From contig CAJTSL010000054.1 in assembly GCA_910578845.1 (NCBI GenBank), forward strand, positions 1 to 22,242: a DNA stretch of 22,242 bases, in the 5' to 3' direction. Below are positions 16,501 through 22,242 of the stretch, piece after piece. The stretch is from an uncultured Lachnospiraceae bacterium. GTDB taxonomy: Bacteria; Bacillota; Clostridia; Lachnospirales; Lachnospiraceae. The position numbers were made by a program, and so were the translations under genes. Each line of letters begins with the position of its first letter. Position 1 is the first letter of the stretch. The notes under the pieces are model-generated. The model saw nothing but the letters and a program-made list of their open reading frames with translations, had not been told where the DNA came from and made no database searches.

Positions 16501-17855
16501 ATATCTGAAAGTTTCTCCACGGTATGTCCGGCTGTAGGCACAAGTCCTGAACGCACTTCCCTGACACCCGTGATCCCCTGGGCAACCACCGACAGAATGG
16601 CATCGCAGAAATATCTGGCTTTTTCCTCGGTATAAATGCTTTCCTGATAATCCGGCTGCAAATCCAGGCTTTTCTTTTCATTGCCAAACAGATTAAAGGT
16701 CAGATGGTTTGACATCTCTCCTGCCACACTGAACCGGACACTGTAAGGAAAACCCGCCTGAAAAGAAAAGCGGTAAAAATTGAACACATATTCAGAAAGA
16801 GACTCTCCTATGATATTCTCATCACGCAAAACGGAAAGAATCCGGTCAAATCCACATCCCTTGTGGGCGGACGCCTCCCCTGATGCTCTCTTTACCCTCC
16901 GGCAAAGCGCTGCAAAGGAATCCGTCCCTTCCACTCGCACTCGCACCGGGACTAACAGCGTGTAACAGCCAAGCGTATCCATCTGCTCTGGCGTACGGTT
17001 TAACCGGGGCATTAAGAACACTGCATCTTTTTTGCCCGTGGCCCGGGACAGATAAAGGGCATAAGCCGCCGCAAAAATATAAGGGATCGAAACATCCTCT
17101 CTCTCCCCAAACGCTTCCACTTCCCTCATCAATTTGTCCTCTACGCAGACCCGGCAGCTTCCGAATCTGTTTCCATCCGCTTTCTGCGGAAAAACAGCAC
17201 TCTCAAACTCTGCATCTGCGAAGTAAGACTGCCAGAATCCATCCGGCTGCCTGCTCGTACAAGTGCCTTCTCCAATGGAAATGCACTTGCCAGTGGCATC
17301 GCCCTTATCATCGGCATTGCTCTTGCTAACGGCATCCTCTTGGCGATATATTCCCTTCTGGAAAAATACTGACCGGGTAATCTCTTTACCGGCCAGTAAA
17401 TCCAGCACTTTCTGTACAAACAGGCTCATACCATAACCGTCGATGACCACATGGTGGAAACGCACATACAAAAAGATGCCACCTCCTGAAAGAGGAATGA
17501 CTTCCGCCTGATACAGACACTGCTCCATATGAAGAGGCCGCCTGTCCATGTCCGCCATATATTCTTCCGCCAGATCTGCATCCCGTTCTTTTTCAATACT
17601 GCATTCAGAAATTTTCCTTCCATCCCGGGCAAATACCCACTCGCCTTCCCTGTAGACAAGCGCGGCGGTAAAAATATCCGCGCTGCCAAGCACAGCTTCC
17701 ACCGCCTCTTTCACCTTCTGCGGAACATGATCCGGCAAATGGAGCTTCAAAGAAATCGTATTTCGCGCACTGCCCGGACGGGCCTGCTCAGCCATTACGA
17801 TCTGAGTCTGTGATAAATTAAGTCTGCTTATATGTTTTTCTACTGTCATCATCAT
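13515..17855 (-). CDS. Single-module nonribosomal peptide synthetase, C-A-T-R with terminal reductase
   Basis: The 1446-residue enzyme has, in order: a condensation domain (about 10-430) with intact HHVVIDG (134-140); an adenylation domain (about 475-960) with YTSGTTGRPKG (621-631), NGYGPTET (763-770), YRTGD (843-847) and NGKTD with Lys952; a carrier domain with LGGDSLNAV (Ser1006); and a thioester reductase (about 1085-1440) with GVTGYLG (1091-1097) and YIYSK (Tyr1248, Lys1252). It should load one amino acid, acylate it or join it to an unknown donor, and release the product reductively as an aldehyde or alcohol with NAD(P)H. Specificity residues by eye are D670 I671 F674 H713 L739 A741 G764 I772 G773 K952; I do not recognise the match. 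No phosphopantetheinyl transferase is in the window. Three ATGs in a row (17855, 17852, 17849) and a weak ribosome site leave the exact start open. Confidence 0.95.
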   Translation of the reverse strand: MMMTVEKHISRLNLSQTQIVMAEQARPGSARNTISLKLHLPDHVPQKVKEAVEAVLGSADIFTAALVYREGEWVFARDGRKISECSIEKERDADLAEEYMADMDRRPLHMEQCLYQAEVIPLSGGGIFLYVRFHHVVIDGYGMSLFVQKVLDLLAGKEITRSVFFQKGIYRQEDAVSKSNADDKGDATGKCISIGEGTCTSRQPDGFWQSYFADAEFESAVFPQKADGNRFGSCRVCVEDKLMREVEAFGEREDVSIPYIFAAAYALYLSRATGKKDAVFLMPRLNRTPEQMDTLGCYTLLVPVRVRVEGTDSFAALCRRVKRASGEASAHKGCGFDRILSVLRDENIIGESLSEYVFNFYRFSFQAGFPYSVRFSVAGEMSNHLTFNLFGNEKKSLDLQPDYQESIYTEEKARYFCDAILSVVAQGITGVREVRSGLVPTAGHTVEKLSDITTVGEAEYRQVTSVAGKSFPIEKELTIPALLRRAAKKHQDAPALYAGEHAFTFRELDEISSRIACGIRRLGVRKGESVAFMLKRDYRLVPTILGISKAGAAFIPVDPAYPTDRISYIMENSGASCLISSRDVEIAKSYDYIEIDTLLSQEADPAILPEIGQDDLAYMIYTSGTTGRPKGVMLSHKGIANIVHPDNNPFNRDITGNCHGIVAIGSICFDISLFEIFVPLMNGLFVELGSEKAMTDAGELAAHILRHGADILHCTPSRITAYLANEAFQKALGSVKAILAAGEVLPGSLVKRLGDTYKIRMYNGYGPTETTIGATITEAGDAVSIGAPIANMGIILLNGERALVPFGAVGEICVYGNGVGIGYKDRPEETTAKYIDWNGIRLYRTGDLGFFSNEGRLIYCGRNDRQVKLRGLRIELAEIEAVMGEFPGVATCCCMIRKIEKTDRLVGFYTVLSKDTVDVEALKTHMKGRLTAYMVPDVLKELAAMPQTPNGKTDMKALAAEPVEYVRVYQKPETEREKLVCSAFEEVLSIEQVGLYDNFFELGGDSLNAVTVMLKVEEKLGLMENQLEFGDLFQFPTPALLLERIYQKTESEEDAGFPIEALDYNGLDEYLASHTRGTVSRQPLGNVLLTGVTGYLGIHILVDLLKNPDICGKIVCLSRPKKTLTALKRVKSSLFYYAEEDFAEGLGEKWLVAEGDITDPDIFVQGCPVPIDTIINSAADVSHFSYGDNLQKINTEGVKNLIRFAKREHAMLCQISTISVAGVTAGEAEKKCFSESDFYIGQEIHNQYIYSKYMAEYEMLRAAVEDGLKIKIMRIGNLQGRICDGEFQMNLHSNAFARQFSSYIKMGAAPESVYEGSVNFSPVDETAHNIVALAATKEDTAIFHVYPPTELRFADLFRGAEKLGYAIDVLPDEKFWELLQERKRTEEGREQLQGLMTNELSKGRRDIPIIQDITNSYLEGLKSGWSAITEAYLSKYLSALSGMDLF

Positions 17856-17935
17856 ATCTTTGCTCTTTATCTCATTCTTTCATATGCCTTGTTTCATTTT
17901 TGATTCATCTTAAGCCCCGACACTACTGCTCTTTT

Positions 17936-18232
17936 CTATACAACGGTTAGAATATCAATAAATCCCGTTACTTCAAAAATTTCCATAATTGTCTCATTCA
18001 CATTATGTATCACCATTTCACCCTGTTTGTTCATCACCTTCTGCGCAGATAGCAGAACCCGCAGCCCAGCGGAAGAAAGGTACTCTAGCTTTTCAAAGTC
18101 CAAAACCAGTTTCTTGCTATTCCCAATGCTCTGCTTTAACTCTGCTTCTAACTGGGGCGCAGTAGCCGTATCCAGTCTGCCTTCAAGAGCAATGCTCAAT
18201 GTGGTTCCATCTGTCGTTTTATTCATATTCAT
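17936..18232 (-). CDS. STAS-domain anti-sigma-factor antagonist-like protein
   Basis: The frame opens at GTG 18244, but AGGTGG (18246-18241) is best spaced, at 8 nt, from ATG 18232, giving 98 residues. The protein is a lone STAS domain of the RsbV/SpoIIAA type: EGRLDTATAPQLE (17-29), strand LVLDFEKLEYL (42-52), then SSAGLRVLL with Ser53/Ser54 as the expected phosphorylation site. Unphosphorylated STAS proteins bind RsbW-like kinases and release their targets. It is the first gene of the operon, 80 bp ahead of the NRPS. A LytTR-like operator and promoter lie directly upstream. Its binding partner may be the separate RsbW-like protein, the domain fused to the transporter ATPase, or both. Confidence 0.92.
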   Translation of the reverse strand: MNMNKTTDGTTLSIALEGRLDTATAPQLEAELKQSIGNSKKLVLDFEKLEYLSSAGLRVLLSAQKVMNKQGEMVIHNVNETIMEIFEVTGFIDILTVV

Positions 18233-18280
18233 AATCATTTCCACCTTTCCGATCGTAGTCCGACCAACACTCGTTCTATA

Positions 18281-18351
18281 ATAATATAAATGCGCCCCTT
18301 CCTCTTGGAAAGGGGCGCAGTATAATCGTCATGTTTTTTGATACAATCGTC
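18281..18351 (-). promoter_or_regulatory. Candidate LytTR operator and promoter of the STAS-NRPS operon
   Basis: On the minus strand GACGATTGT (18351-18343) and GACGATTAT (18330-18322) are separated by exactly 12 bp, the geometry of LytTR direct repeats (compare TACGTTAAT-N12-TACGTTAAT in bacteriocin systems). TATTAT (18286-18281) lies 35 bp further on as a -10 without a good -35, as expected for an activated promoter. A second reading is TTGTAT (18346-18341), 16 bp, TATACT (18324-18319), whose transcript would enter the hairpin at once. Confidence 0.5.
18291..18319 (-). terminator. Intrinsic terminator behind the LytTR-system kinase
   Basis: TGCGCCCCTT (18291-18300) pairs with AAGGGGCGCA (18310-18319), a 10-bp GC-rich stem that can be extended by two G-C pairs with a bulged A. 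On the minus strand it is followed by TTTATATTATTAT. It lies 75 nt behind the kinase stop and between the LytTR repeats and the presumed -10 of the STAS gene, so it may also affect that promoter. Confidence 0.65.
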
Positions 18352-18393
18352 AATGTAAAGCGCTACAGGCACATACTTATAATTTCATTCATT

Positions 18394-20229
18394 CTAACTT
18401 ACAAACACACCACACAATACGACATCTACCTGAAACACTTTCTCTTTTGCGCATGCGTTGAAATATCCGTTATGGCGTTTTACAGCAGCTTTCATGCTCG
18501 CAATGCCTAACCCATGCCCTTCATCATGTTTTGTCGTAGGAAAATCATGCAGCGCAGACAGCTCACTGCTACAGCGGTTCTCTACCCTGAGCAAAAGATC
18601 GTTTCCTTTGGCCCTTGCCGATAACCTGGCAAAAGGCTCCGCCTGCCCTGTACATCCTTCTAACGCATTTTGCAATGCATTGGATAGGATACAGCTTATG
18701 TCCGAGTGAACCTCTTCCCTGAGCGCCGGTATCTCTACATCAGCAGAAAACGGGATCCCCTGCTGCGAGAACTGATCTGCATACCAGCCGATAGAAATAT
18801 TCGCAACATAATCCGCACACCATGACGAAATCCGTAAGACAGCCACCGTATCCCCCAGATCTGCAAGATACTTCCTTGCCTCCTCAATCTTCCCATCAGC
18901 GAGCATTGCAGACGCAGTACGAAAATAAAACTGCATATCATGCTTAATGCTCCTCAAAGACACATCTCTCTGCACAATGCTCTCATATTGCTGCTTGGCA
19001 TACTCTGCCAAAAGGAGCGCCGTTTCCGCCCCCACTTCTATATCGGCTTTACGCTTTGCCAATTGATCCATCGTCCCCTTTAACACTAGAACCGAGAAAA
19101 AGACCGACGCTATACAAGTAAAAAACTGAAGCGGGAGCCTTAACTGTAGAAACAACAACCACTTTGCATCCAGCGGCAGGAGCGTCAGCAGATACTTGAT
19201 GTAATCCAGATAATATCCTGCTAAGAGAACCAGCACTGCCGCTGAAAAATCCGGATGCTCCTTACGCCGGAGCCTAGTATGGTTGTTTATCCATAGCAAA
19301 GTAAAGTGAAATCCGGCCACTATAAAAAAAGGCCGCCCAAGATTGAAGTTAAGGATTCCAGTCAATGACAGTGCTGTCATTATCAAATATCCTCCAAGGA
19401 ACAACGACATCCAGCGCCAAATTCTACGCAGCCGCCAGCCTGTGGCATAAAGCGCCAGCCATGCCGTAAACTGGACAAGCGGATCCACATAATAGAAAAG
19501 CCAATCCATCAGAGCCGGAAGCACTGGGGAATGGTGAAATACAGACCAGAGCGCATTATTTTCCGAATTCAGATAAACCATCGCCACTACTGCAAGAAGC
19601 AACATAGACAAATTCTCCCGCAGCGGCATGCCCCGATATGTGATCAGAAGGATCAGCGACAGCAGCGTCGTCAGAATCACGAAAAAGCTGACTATCATAT
19701 AAGGAGCGCTCCTGCCAAACCGGCTAAGCGTCAGATCATTCATGCTTCCAATCTGCACCTCCCGTAATCGCCCTAAGTCGGGGAGAAAAAGAGAGGGCGC
19801 CTGATAGATCAGCATGACTTCCCTGCCGCTGTCTTCCTGTTTCAAAGCCACTTGATTGATATGATGAGCCGAACGATAGACAAAATCCTCATCTTCTGGC
19901 GATGTCCCATAAGTATAACGCTTTTCTCCATCAATCCAGACCTCTACTGTCTGTTCTATAGAAATGAACTGAAGCGCATATCCCTCTTCTGTCCACTCCG
20001 GTAAAGTCGTGGTAATCCTGATTTCTCCCGTTCCCTTCGGCAAAGACAACATCGCAGGCAATGTAAGCGTCCCTTTCTGCCCGGAATCCGTCGTGTATGT
20101 CCAAACGCTGTCAATTTTTTCGACCGTACTATAGTTAGCCGGAAAACCAAACCTGCGCACTCCCACATACACTGCCGCCATAAATGACATCGCAACACAA
20201 ACCGCCAAAACCCATTTACTATACTTCAT
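18394..20229 (-). CDS. GHKL histidine kinase with extracellular domain and multi-TM sensor (7TM-DISM-like)
   Basis: The 611-residue protein has an N-terminal membrane helix (6-23), an extracellular beta-rich domain (about 30-170; VEVWIDGEKRYTYG suits a jelly-roll or galactose-binding-like fold), about seven membrane helices (175-385), a coiled linker and a GHKL kinase. The H-box is LRSIKHDMQFYF (His430), the N-box SCILSNALQNALEG (Asn517, Asn521) and the G-box GHGLGIASMK (571-580). This order resembles 7TMR-DISM receptors, which sense small extracellular molecules, coupled to an AgrC-like kinase core. It overlaps the LytTR regulator by ATGA, with GGAGA upstream, so they form a pair. It may sense the product of the neighbouring NRPS or an external nutrient (inference). 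Confidence 0.9.
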   Translation of the reverse strand: MKYSKWVLAVCVAMSFMAAVYVGVRRFGFPANYSTVEKIDSVWTYTTDSGQKGTLTLPAMLSLPKGTGEIRITTTLPEWTEEGYALQFISIEQTVEVWIDGEKRYTYGTSPEDEDFVYRSAHHINQVALKQEDSGREVMLIYQAPSLFLPDLGRLREVQIGSMNDLTLSRFGRSAPYMIVSFFVILTTLLSLILLITYRGMPLRENLSMLLLAVVAMVYLNSENNALWSVFHHSPVLPALMDWLFYYVDPLVQFTAWLALYATGWRLRRIWRWMSLFLGGYLIMTALSLTGILNFNLGRPFFIVAGFHFTLLWINNHTRLRRKEHPDFSAAVLVLLAGYYLDYIKYLLTLLPLDAKWLLFLQLRLPLQFFTCIASVFFSVLVLKGTMDQLAKRKADIEVGAETALLLAEYAKQQYESIVQRDVSLRSIKHDMQFYFRTASAMLADGKIEEARKYLADLGDTVAVLRISSWCADYVANISIGWYADQFSQQGIPFSADVEIPALREEVHSDISCILSNALQNALEGCTGQAEPFARLSARAKGNDLLLRVENRCSSELSALHDFPTTKHDEGHGLGIASMKAAVKRHNGYFNACAKEKVFQVDVVLCGVFVS

Positions 20230-20930
20230 AAACTTTTCTCCGTGATATATTGAAAATAAGCTTCCCTGACAGCCTTACGCCCCCGCACACGAATCGGGAC
20301 CATATCTCCGTTTTCCATACGGAAGTCATCCTCTGCGGCGCAAACCCGATCCATATTCACAAGAAAGCTCTGGTGACAGCGAAGGAATTGTTTTTGAGGA
20401 AGCCTACAGGATACCTCATCCATACGCCCATAATAAGGGATTGTTTCCCTGACTGTATGGATGAGCAGTCTATTTCGGTTACTTTCAATATACAAAATTT
20501 CAGACGGCAGGATGGTGAAAACACTATTTCCCTGGCGCAGGGTAAGCATGGCCGAATTTTCATTTTGAAACAGCCTTCCTAACAACCGTCGCAACTTTTC
20601 TTCCTCCAAAGGCTTTATGATATACCCTGCTGCCTCCACCTCATAACCCTCTATCGCAAAATCCGGGGTTGTCGTCAGAAAAATAATTGTCACCTTGCAG
20701 CCTGCCTCCCGCAATCTGCGTGCTGTTTCTACCCCATCAAGCTCTGTCATATAAATGTCCAGAAAAAGCAGATCAATCTTTGCTTCCTCCCATGCCGCTA
20801 ACAATGCAGCGCCGCTTTCATACTCTATCATCTCAGCCTTCATATTACAGGCGTCTAGCCCTTCTTCCAAAACCAAACGGATCCGTTCCCGTTCTTCCAT
20901 GATATCATCACAAATTGCAATGCGAAACAT
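20226..20930 (-). CDS. LytTR-family response regulator (AgrA/LytR type)
   Basis: From ATG 20930 the protein has 234 residues and begins MFRIAICDD exactly as receiver domains do; AAGGAGGT lies 6 nt upstream. The open frame continues 43 codons further up, but a good promoter (20957-20985) lies in that part, which rules it out. The receiver has Asp8/Asp9, phospho-acceptor Asp58 in LLFLDIYMTELDG, Thr86 and Lys106. A LytTR DNA-binding domain (about 126-230) has ILYIESNRN and QFLRCHQSFLVNMDRV. Family members bind two direct repeats about 21 bp apart; such repeats lie ahead of the STAS-NRPS operon (18322-18351). Its kinase follows with a 4-bp overlap. Confidence 0.95.
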   Translation of the reverse strand: MFRIAICDDIMEERERIRLVLEEGLDACNMKAEMIEYESGAALLAAWEEAKIDLLFLDIYMTELDGVETARRLREAGCKVTIIFLTTTPDFAIEGYEVEAAGYIIKPLEEEKLRRLLGRLFQNENSAMLTLRQGNSVFTILPSEILYIESNRNRLLIHTVRETIPYYGRMDEVSCRLPQKQFLRCHQSFLVNMDRVCAAEDDFRMENGDMVPIRVRGRKAVREAYFQYITEKSL

Positions 20931-20956
20931 ACCATACCTCCTTACGCAGCCATTCA

Positions 20957-20985
20957 AGTATAGCGCATCAGATGTCCGTGTGCAA
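20957..20985 (-). promoter_or_regulatory. Sigma-A promoter of the LytTR regulator-kinase pair
   Basis: On the minus strand TTGCAC (20985-20980) and TATACT (20962-20957) are 17 bp apart, a near-consensus pair. Transcription would begin near 20950, giving a short leader with AAGGAGGT before ATG 20930. No LytTR repeats were seen next to it, so the pair may be constitutive. Confidence 0.75.
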
Positions 20986-21014
20986 TCTTTATTATGTCCT
21001 CTTCTTTTTCTTCG

Positions 21015-21082
21015 CTTCATCTTTAGAAGTATATTATCACGTTGTTTCGGTAAAATCAATTTATATACTTCATCTTTAGAAG
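21015..21082 (+). repeat. Two identical 15-bp repeats, probable XRE operator sites
   Basis: CTTCATCTTTAGAAG occurs at 21015-21029 and again, without mismatch, at 21068-21082, 53 bp apart (about five helix turns). Each copy has CTTC/GAAG inverted arms, as expected for a dimeric regulator. The second copy overlaps the -10 of the XRE gene promoter by two bases and reaches the ribosome site, which fits autorepression, possibly with a DNA loop. Confidence 0.55.
21042..21069 (+). promoter_or_regulatory. Promoter of the XRE regulator gene
   Basis: TTGTTT (21042-21047) and TATACT (21064-21069) are 16 bp apart, 26 bp ahead of ATG 21095. The -10 overlaps the second CTTCATCTTTAGAAG copy. Confidence 0.6.
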
Positions 21083-21094
21083 GGGATGTAATTC

Positions 21095-21355
21095 ATGAAA
21101 ATCTACTGGAACGGCACTTCCAAGAATATCATAGGCCCCAAAGTAAGAAAGCTCCGTACAAAAGAAGGGCTTTCGCAGGCTGCCCTTGCTCAAAAGCTTC
21201 AGCTACTTGGCATGGAGTGCAGCGACCTGACAATCCTGCGCATCGAGCAGGGCAGCCGCTTCGTACCGGATTATGAAGTAGCAATCCTTTCTGAATATTT
21301 TAATATAACCACGGACGAATTACTAGGGAAAGGGGCGCCAGAAGGAAAAGAGTAG
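21095..21355 (+). CDS. Small XRE-family helix-turn-helix regulator
   Basis: The 86-residue protein starts at ATG 21095 with AAGGGG 9 nt upstream. A single Cro/cI-type helix-turn-helix covers about residues 15-75: IIGPKVRKLRTKEGLSQ opens the domain, QAALAQKLQLLG is the first part of the HTH, ILRIEQGSRFVPDYEV holds the conserved E-x-G, and YFNITTDELLG is the typical ending. There is no ligand or protease domain, so it is likely a simple DNA-binding repressor. It is transcribed away from the LytTR pair across a 164-bp gap and probably binds the 15-bp repeats there. Its repressor role and targets are inference. Confidence 0.9.
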   Translation: MKIYWNGTSKNIIGPKVRKLRTKEGLSQAALAQKLQLLGMECSDLTILRIEQGSRFVPDYEVAILSEYFNITTDELLGKGAPEGKE

Positions 21356-21399
21356 GACAAAGGCACAGCCTCCAAAACCAAGTATGATCACCTTCATGC

Positions 21400-21879
21400 T
21401 TAGTCTGCCTCCTTCTTTTCATAAAATACTAGTGTAAGCCTTTCGTTAATGACCTTTGTTTTGCCGGTTTGGCGATACCCCATTTTTTCATACAGATGAC
21501 AGTTCTTAGGCTCCTGCAAAATTGTGTCCAACTCCCAATTTCCATTTCCATGAATTTCTTCACACAGCCGGATTGCTTTCTGCGCAATGCCTTTCCCTTG
21601 AAATTCCGGCAGTATGAATATTGGGGAAATTCTTTTGTTTTTCCCGCTTTCCTTTTTGTCAACAATACGGATAGCTCCTACTTTTTGCTGTCCGATACAT
21701 ATAAAATAGTAAAATGTAAAGTCCTGTTTCAATCGTGCCTCTACTTTTTCCATGCCTTCACTTGCAGGACTGGTATCAAAATCCTGGTATTTCTCCAATA
21801 ATTCTTGGAAAGATTCAACCTGCATAGCGTGTATCTCTTTTGCGTTATCAATATTTGCCCTTAATAATGTTACTTCCAT
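21400..21879 (-). CDS. GNAT-family N-acetyltransferase
   Basis: The 159-residue protein starts at ATG 21879 with AAAGGG 8 nt upstream. It has the acetyl-CoA-binding motif ILPEFQGKGIAQKAI (89-103; Q-x-x-G-x-G/A form, Gln94, Gly97) and the C-terminal NCHLYEKMGYRQTGK (126-140), typical of the GNAT fold. The N-terminus LLRANIDNAKEIHAMQVES is that of small-molecule or RimI-like acetyltransferases. The substrate cannot be predicted. It converges with the XRE gene and stands alone, with no sign of linkage to the NRPS operon. Confidence 0.92.
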   Translation of the reverse strand: MEVTLLRANIDNAKEIHAMQVESFQELLEKYQDFDTSPASEGMEKVEARLKQDFTFYYFICIGQQKVGAIRIVDKKESGKNKRISPIFILPEFQGKGIAQKAIRLCEEIHGNGNWELDTILQEPKNCHLYEKMGYRQTGKTKVINERLTLVFYEKKEAD

Positions 21880-22242
21880 AATTCAACCCTTTCCCAAAAA
21901 ACATTTCCTGATACATTTTTTCAAATGCCGCCAATGTCACTTGTCTCAAAACAATATTTCATAAAACCCTTCTTTCCAAACTAAAAAAGCACTAAACATA
22001 CAATATGTCCAGTGCACATCTAAAACCATCGGCTATTACAAACTTGCTTTATAATTACAACTTACACCTACCGATTTATATGCACAGACATATCAGGCCT
22101 ACCTGCGTAACTGTGCATTCAATCGAAACACAATTACTTCTAAGTACGTCTGTAATACATGTACATATAATTCATTGTAAAATGTAAGTTCTGCATTTCC
22201 ATGTTCTCCTAAACTTTTTTATAACCTACCATAATTCTATTT
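21880..22242. other. AT-rich right edge without a convincing gene
   Basis: About 360 bases with no supported coding region. It holds an imperfect palindrome at 22072-22125: CGATT/AATCG outer arms, ATGCACAG (22080-22087) with CTGTGCAT (22111-22118), and inner CAGG/CCTG. An 8-bp inverted repeat AACTTACA (22059-22066) and TGTAAGTT (22183-22190) surrounds it. On the minus strand GGAGAAC precedes a frame of only 20 codons. The part up to about 22000 is probably the leader of the acetyltransferase gene. Confidence 0.4.

Noticed and set aside
20931..21059. 43-codon N-terminal extension of the LytTR regulator frame
   Set aside because: The receiver domain begins at MFRIAICDD with a perfect ribosome site, and the near-consensus promoter lies within the extension.
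20755..21276. 173-codon plus-strand frame across the LytTR regulator and XRE genes
   Set aside because: It is antisense to the regulator and in another frame of the XRE gene; composition is Ser/Arg-rich with no domain.
22005..22187. 60-codon plus-strand frame at the right edge
   Set aside because: No ribosome site, odd composition, and it runs through the palindrome.
1..22242. tRNA, rRNA, CRISPR arrays, transposases, integrases or phage genes
   Set aside because: None was recognised on either strand; repeats found are short and promoter- or hairpin-like.

Overview
The window looks like chromosome of a low-to-mid GC anaerobic Firmicute, most likely a gut Clostridia member of the Lachnospiraceae type. 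This rests on strong AGGAGG-type ribosome sites, several GHKL histidine kinases, a LytTR regulator, FtsX-type ABC export with its own two-component system, SpoIIE-type phosphatase/STAS/RsbW proteins and a small terminal-reductase NRPS. The genus is inference; no rRNA or other marker gene is present.

Layout. Left edge (1-2304): the 3' part of a GHKL sensor kinase and a separate zinc-ribbon membrane protein, both on +. Region 2334-7358 (all -): an OmpR-type response regulator and its histidine kinase (ATGA overlap), then an ABC ATPase and a two-half FtsX permease. The promoter ahead of the regulator and the one ahead of the ATPase share a 33-bp sequence (26 identities), so the regulator probably drives both.

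Region 7555-18352 (all -) is the most interesting part. One gene train reads STAS protein, single-module NRPS (condensation, adenylation, carrier, reductase), membrane PP2C/SpoIIE phosphatase, RsbW-like ATPase/kinase, cyclic-nucleotide-binding-like protein, a polar-amino-acid ABC transporter protein fusing substrate-binding and permease parts, and its ATPase. The ATPase carries a C-terminal domain that aligns by eye with the RsbW-like protein of the same operon but has lost the ATP-binding residues. No sigma factor is visible. I infer a partner-switching circuit (phosphatase, kinase, STAS) whose output may be the transporter and/or the NRPS rather than a sigma factor.

Region 18394-20985 (-): a LytTR response regulator and a GHKL kinase with an extracellular domain and a multi-TM sensor. 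Between this pair and the STAS gene are two 9-bp repeats separated by 12 bp, the geometry of a LytTR operator, so the pair probably switches on the NRPS operon. The whole would be sensor, regulator, biosynthesis, partner switch and transport in one block.

Right edge (21015-22242): a small XRE regulator with 15-bp repeats around its promoter, a GNAT acetyltransferase and about 360 bases of AT-rich DNA without a convincing gene. No tRNA, rRNA, CRISPR array, transposase or integrase was seen.
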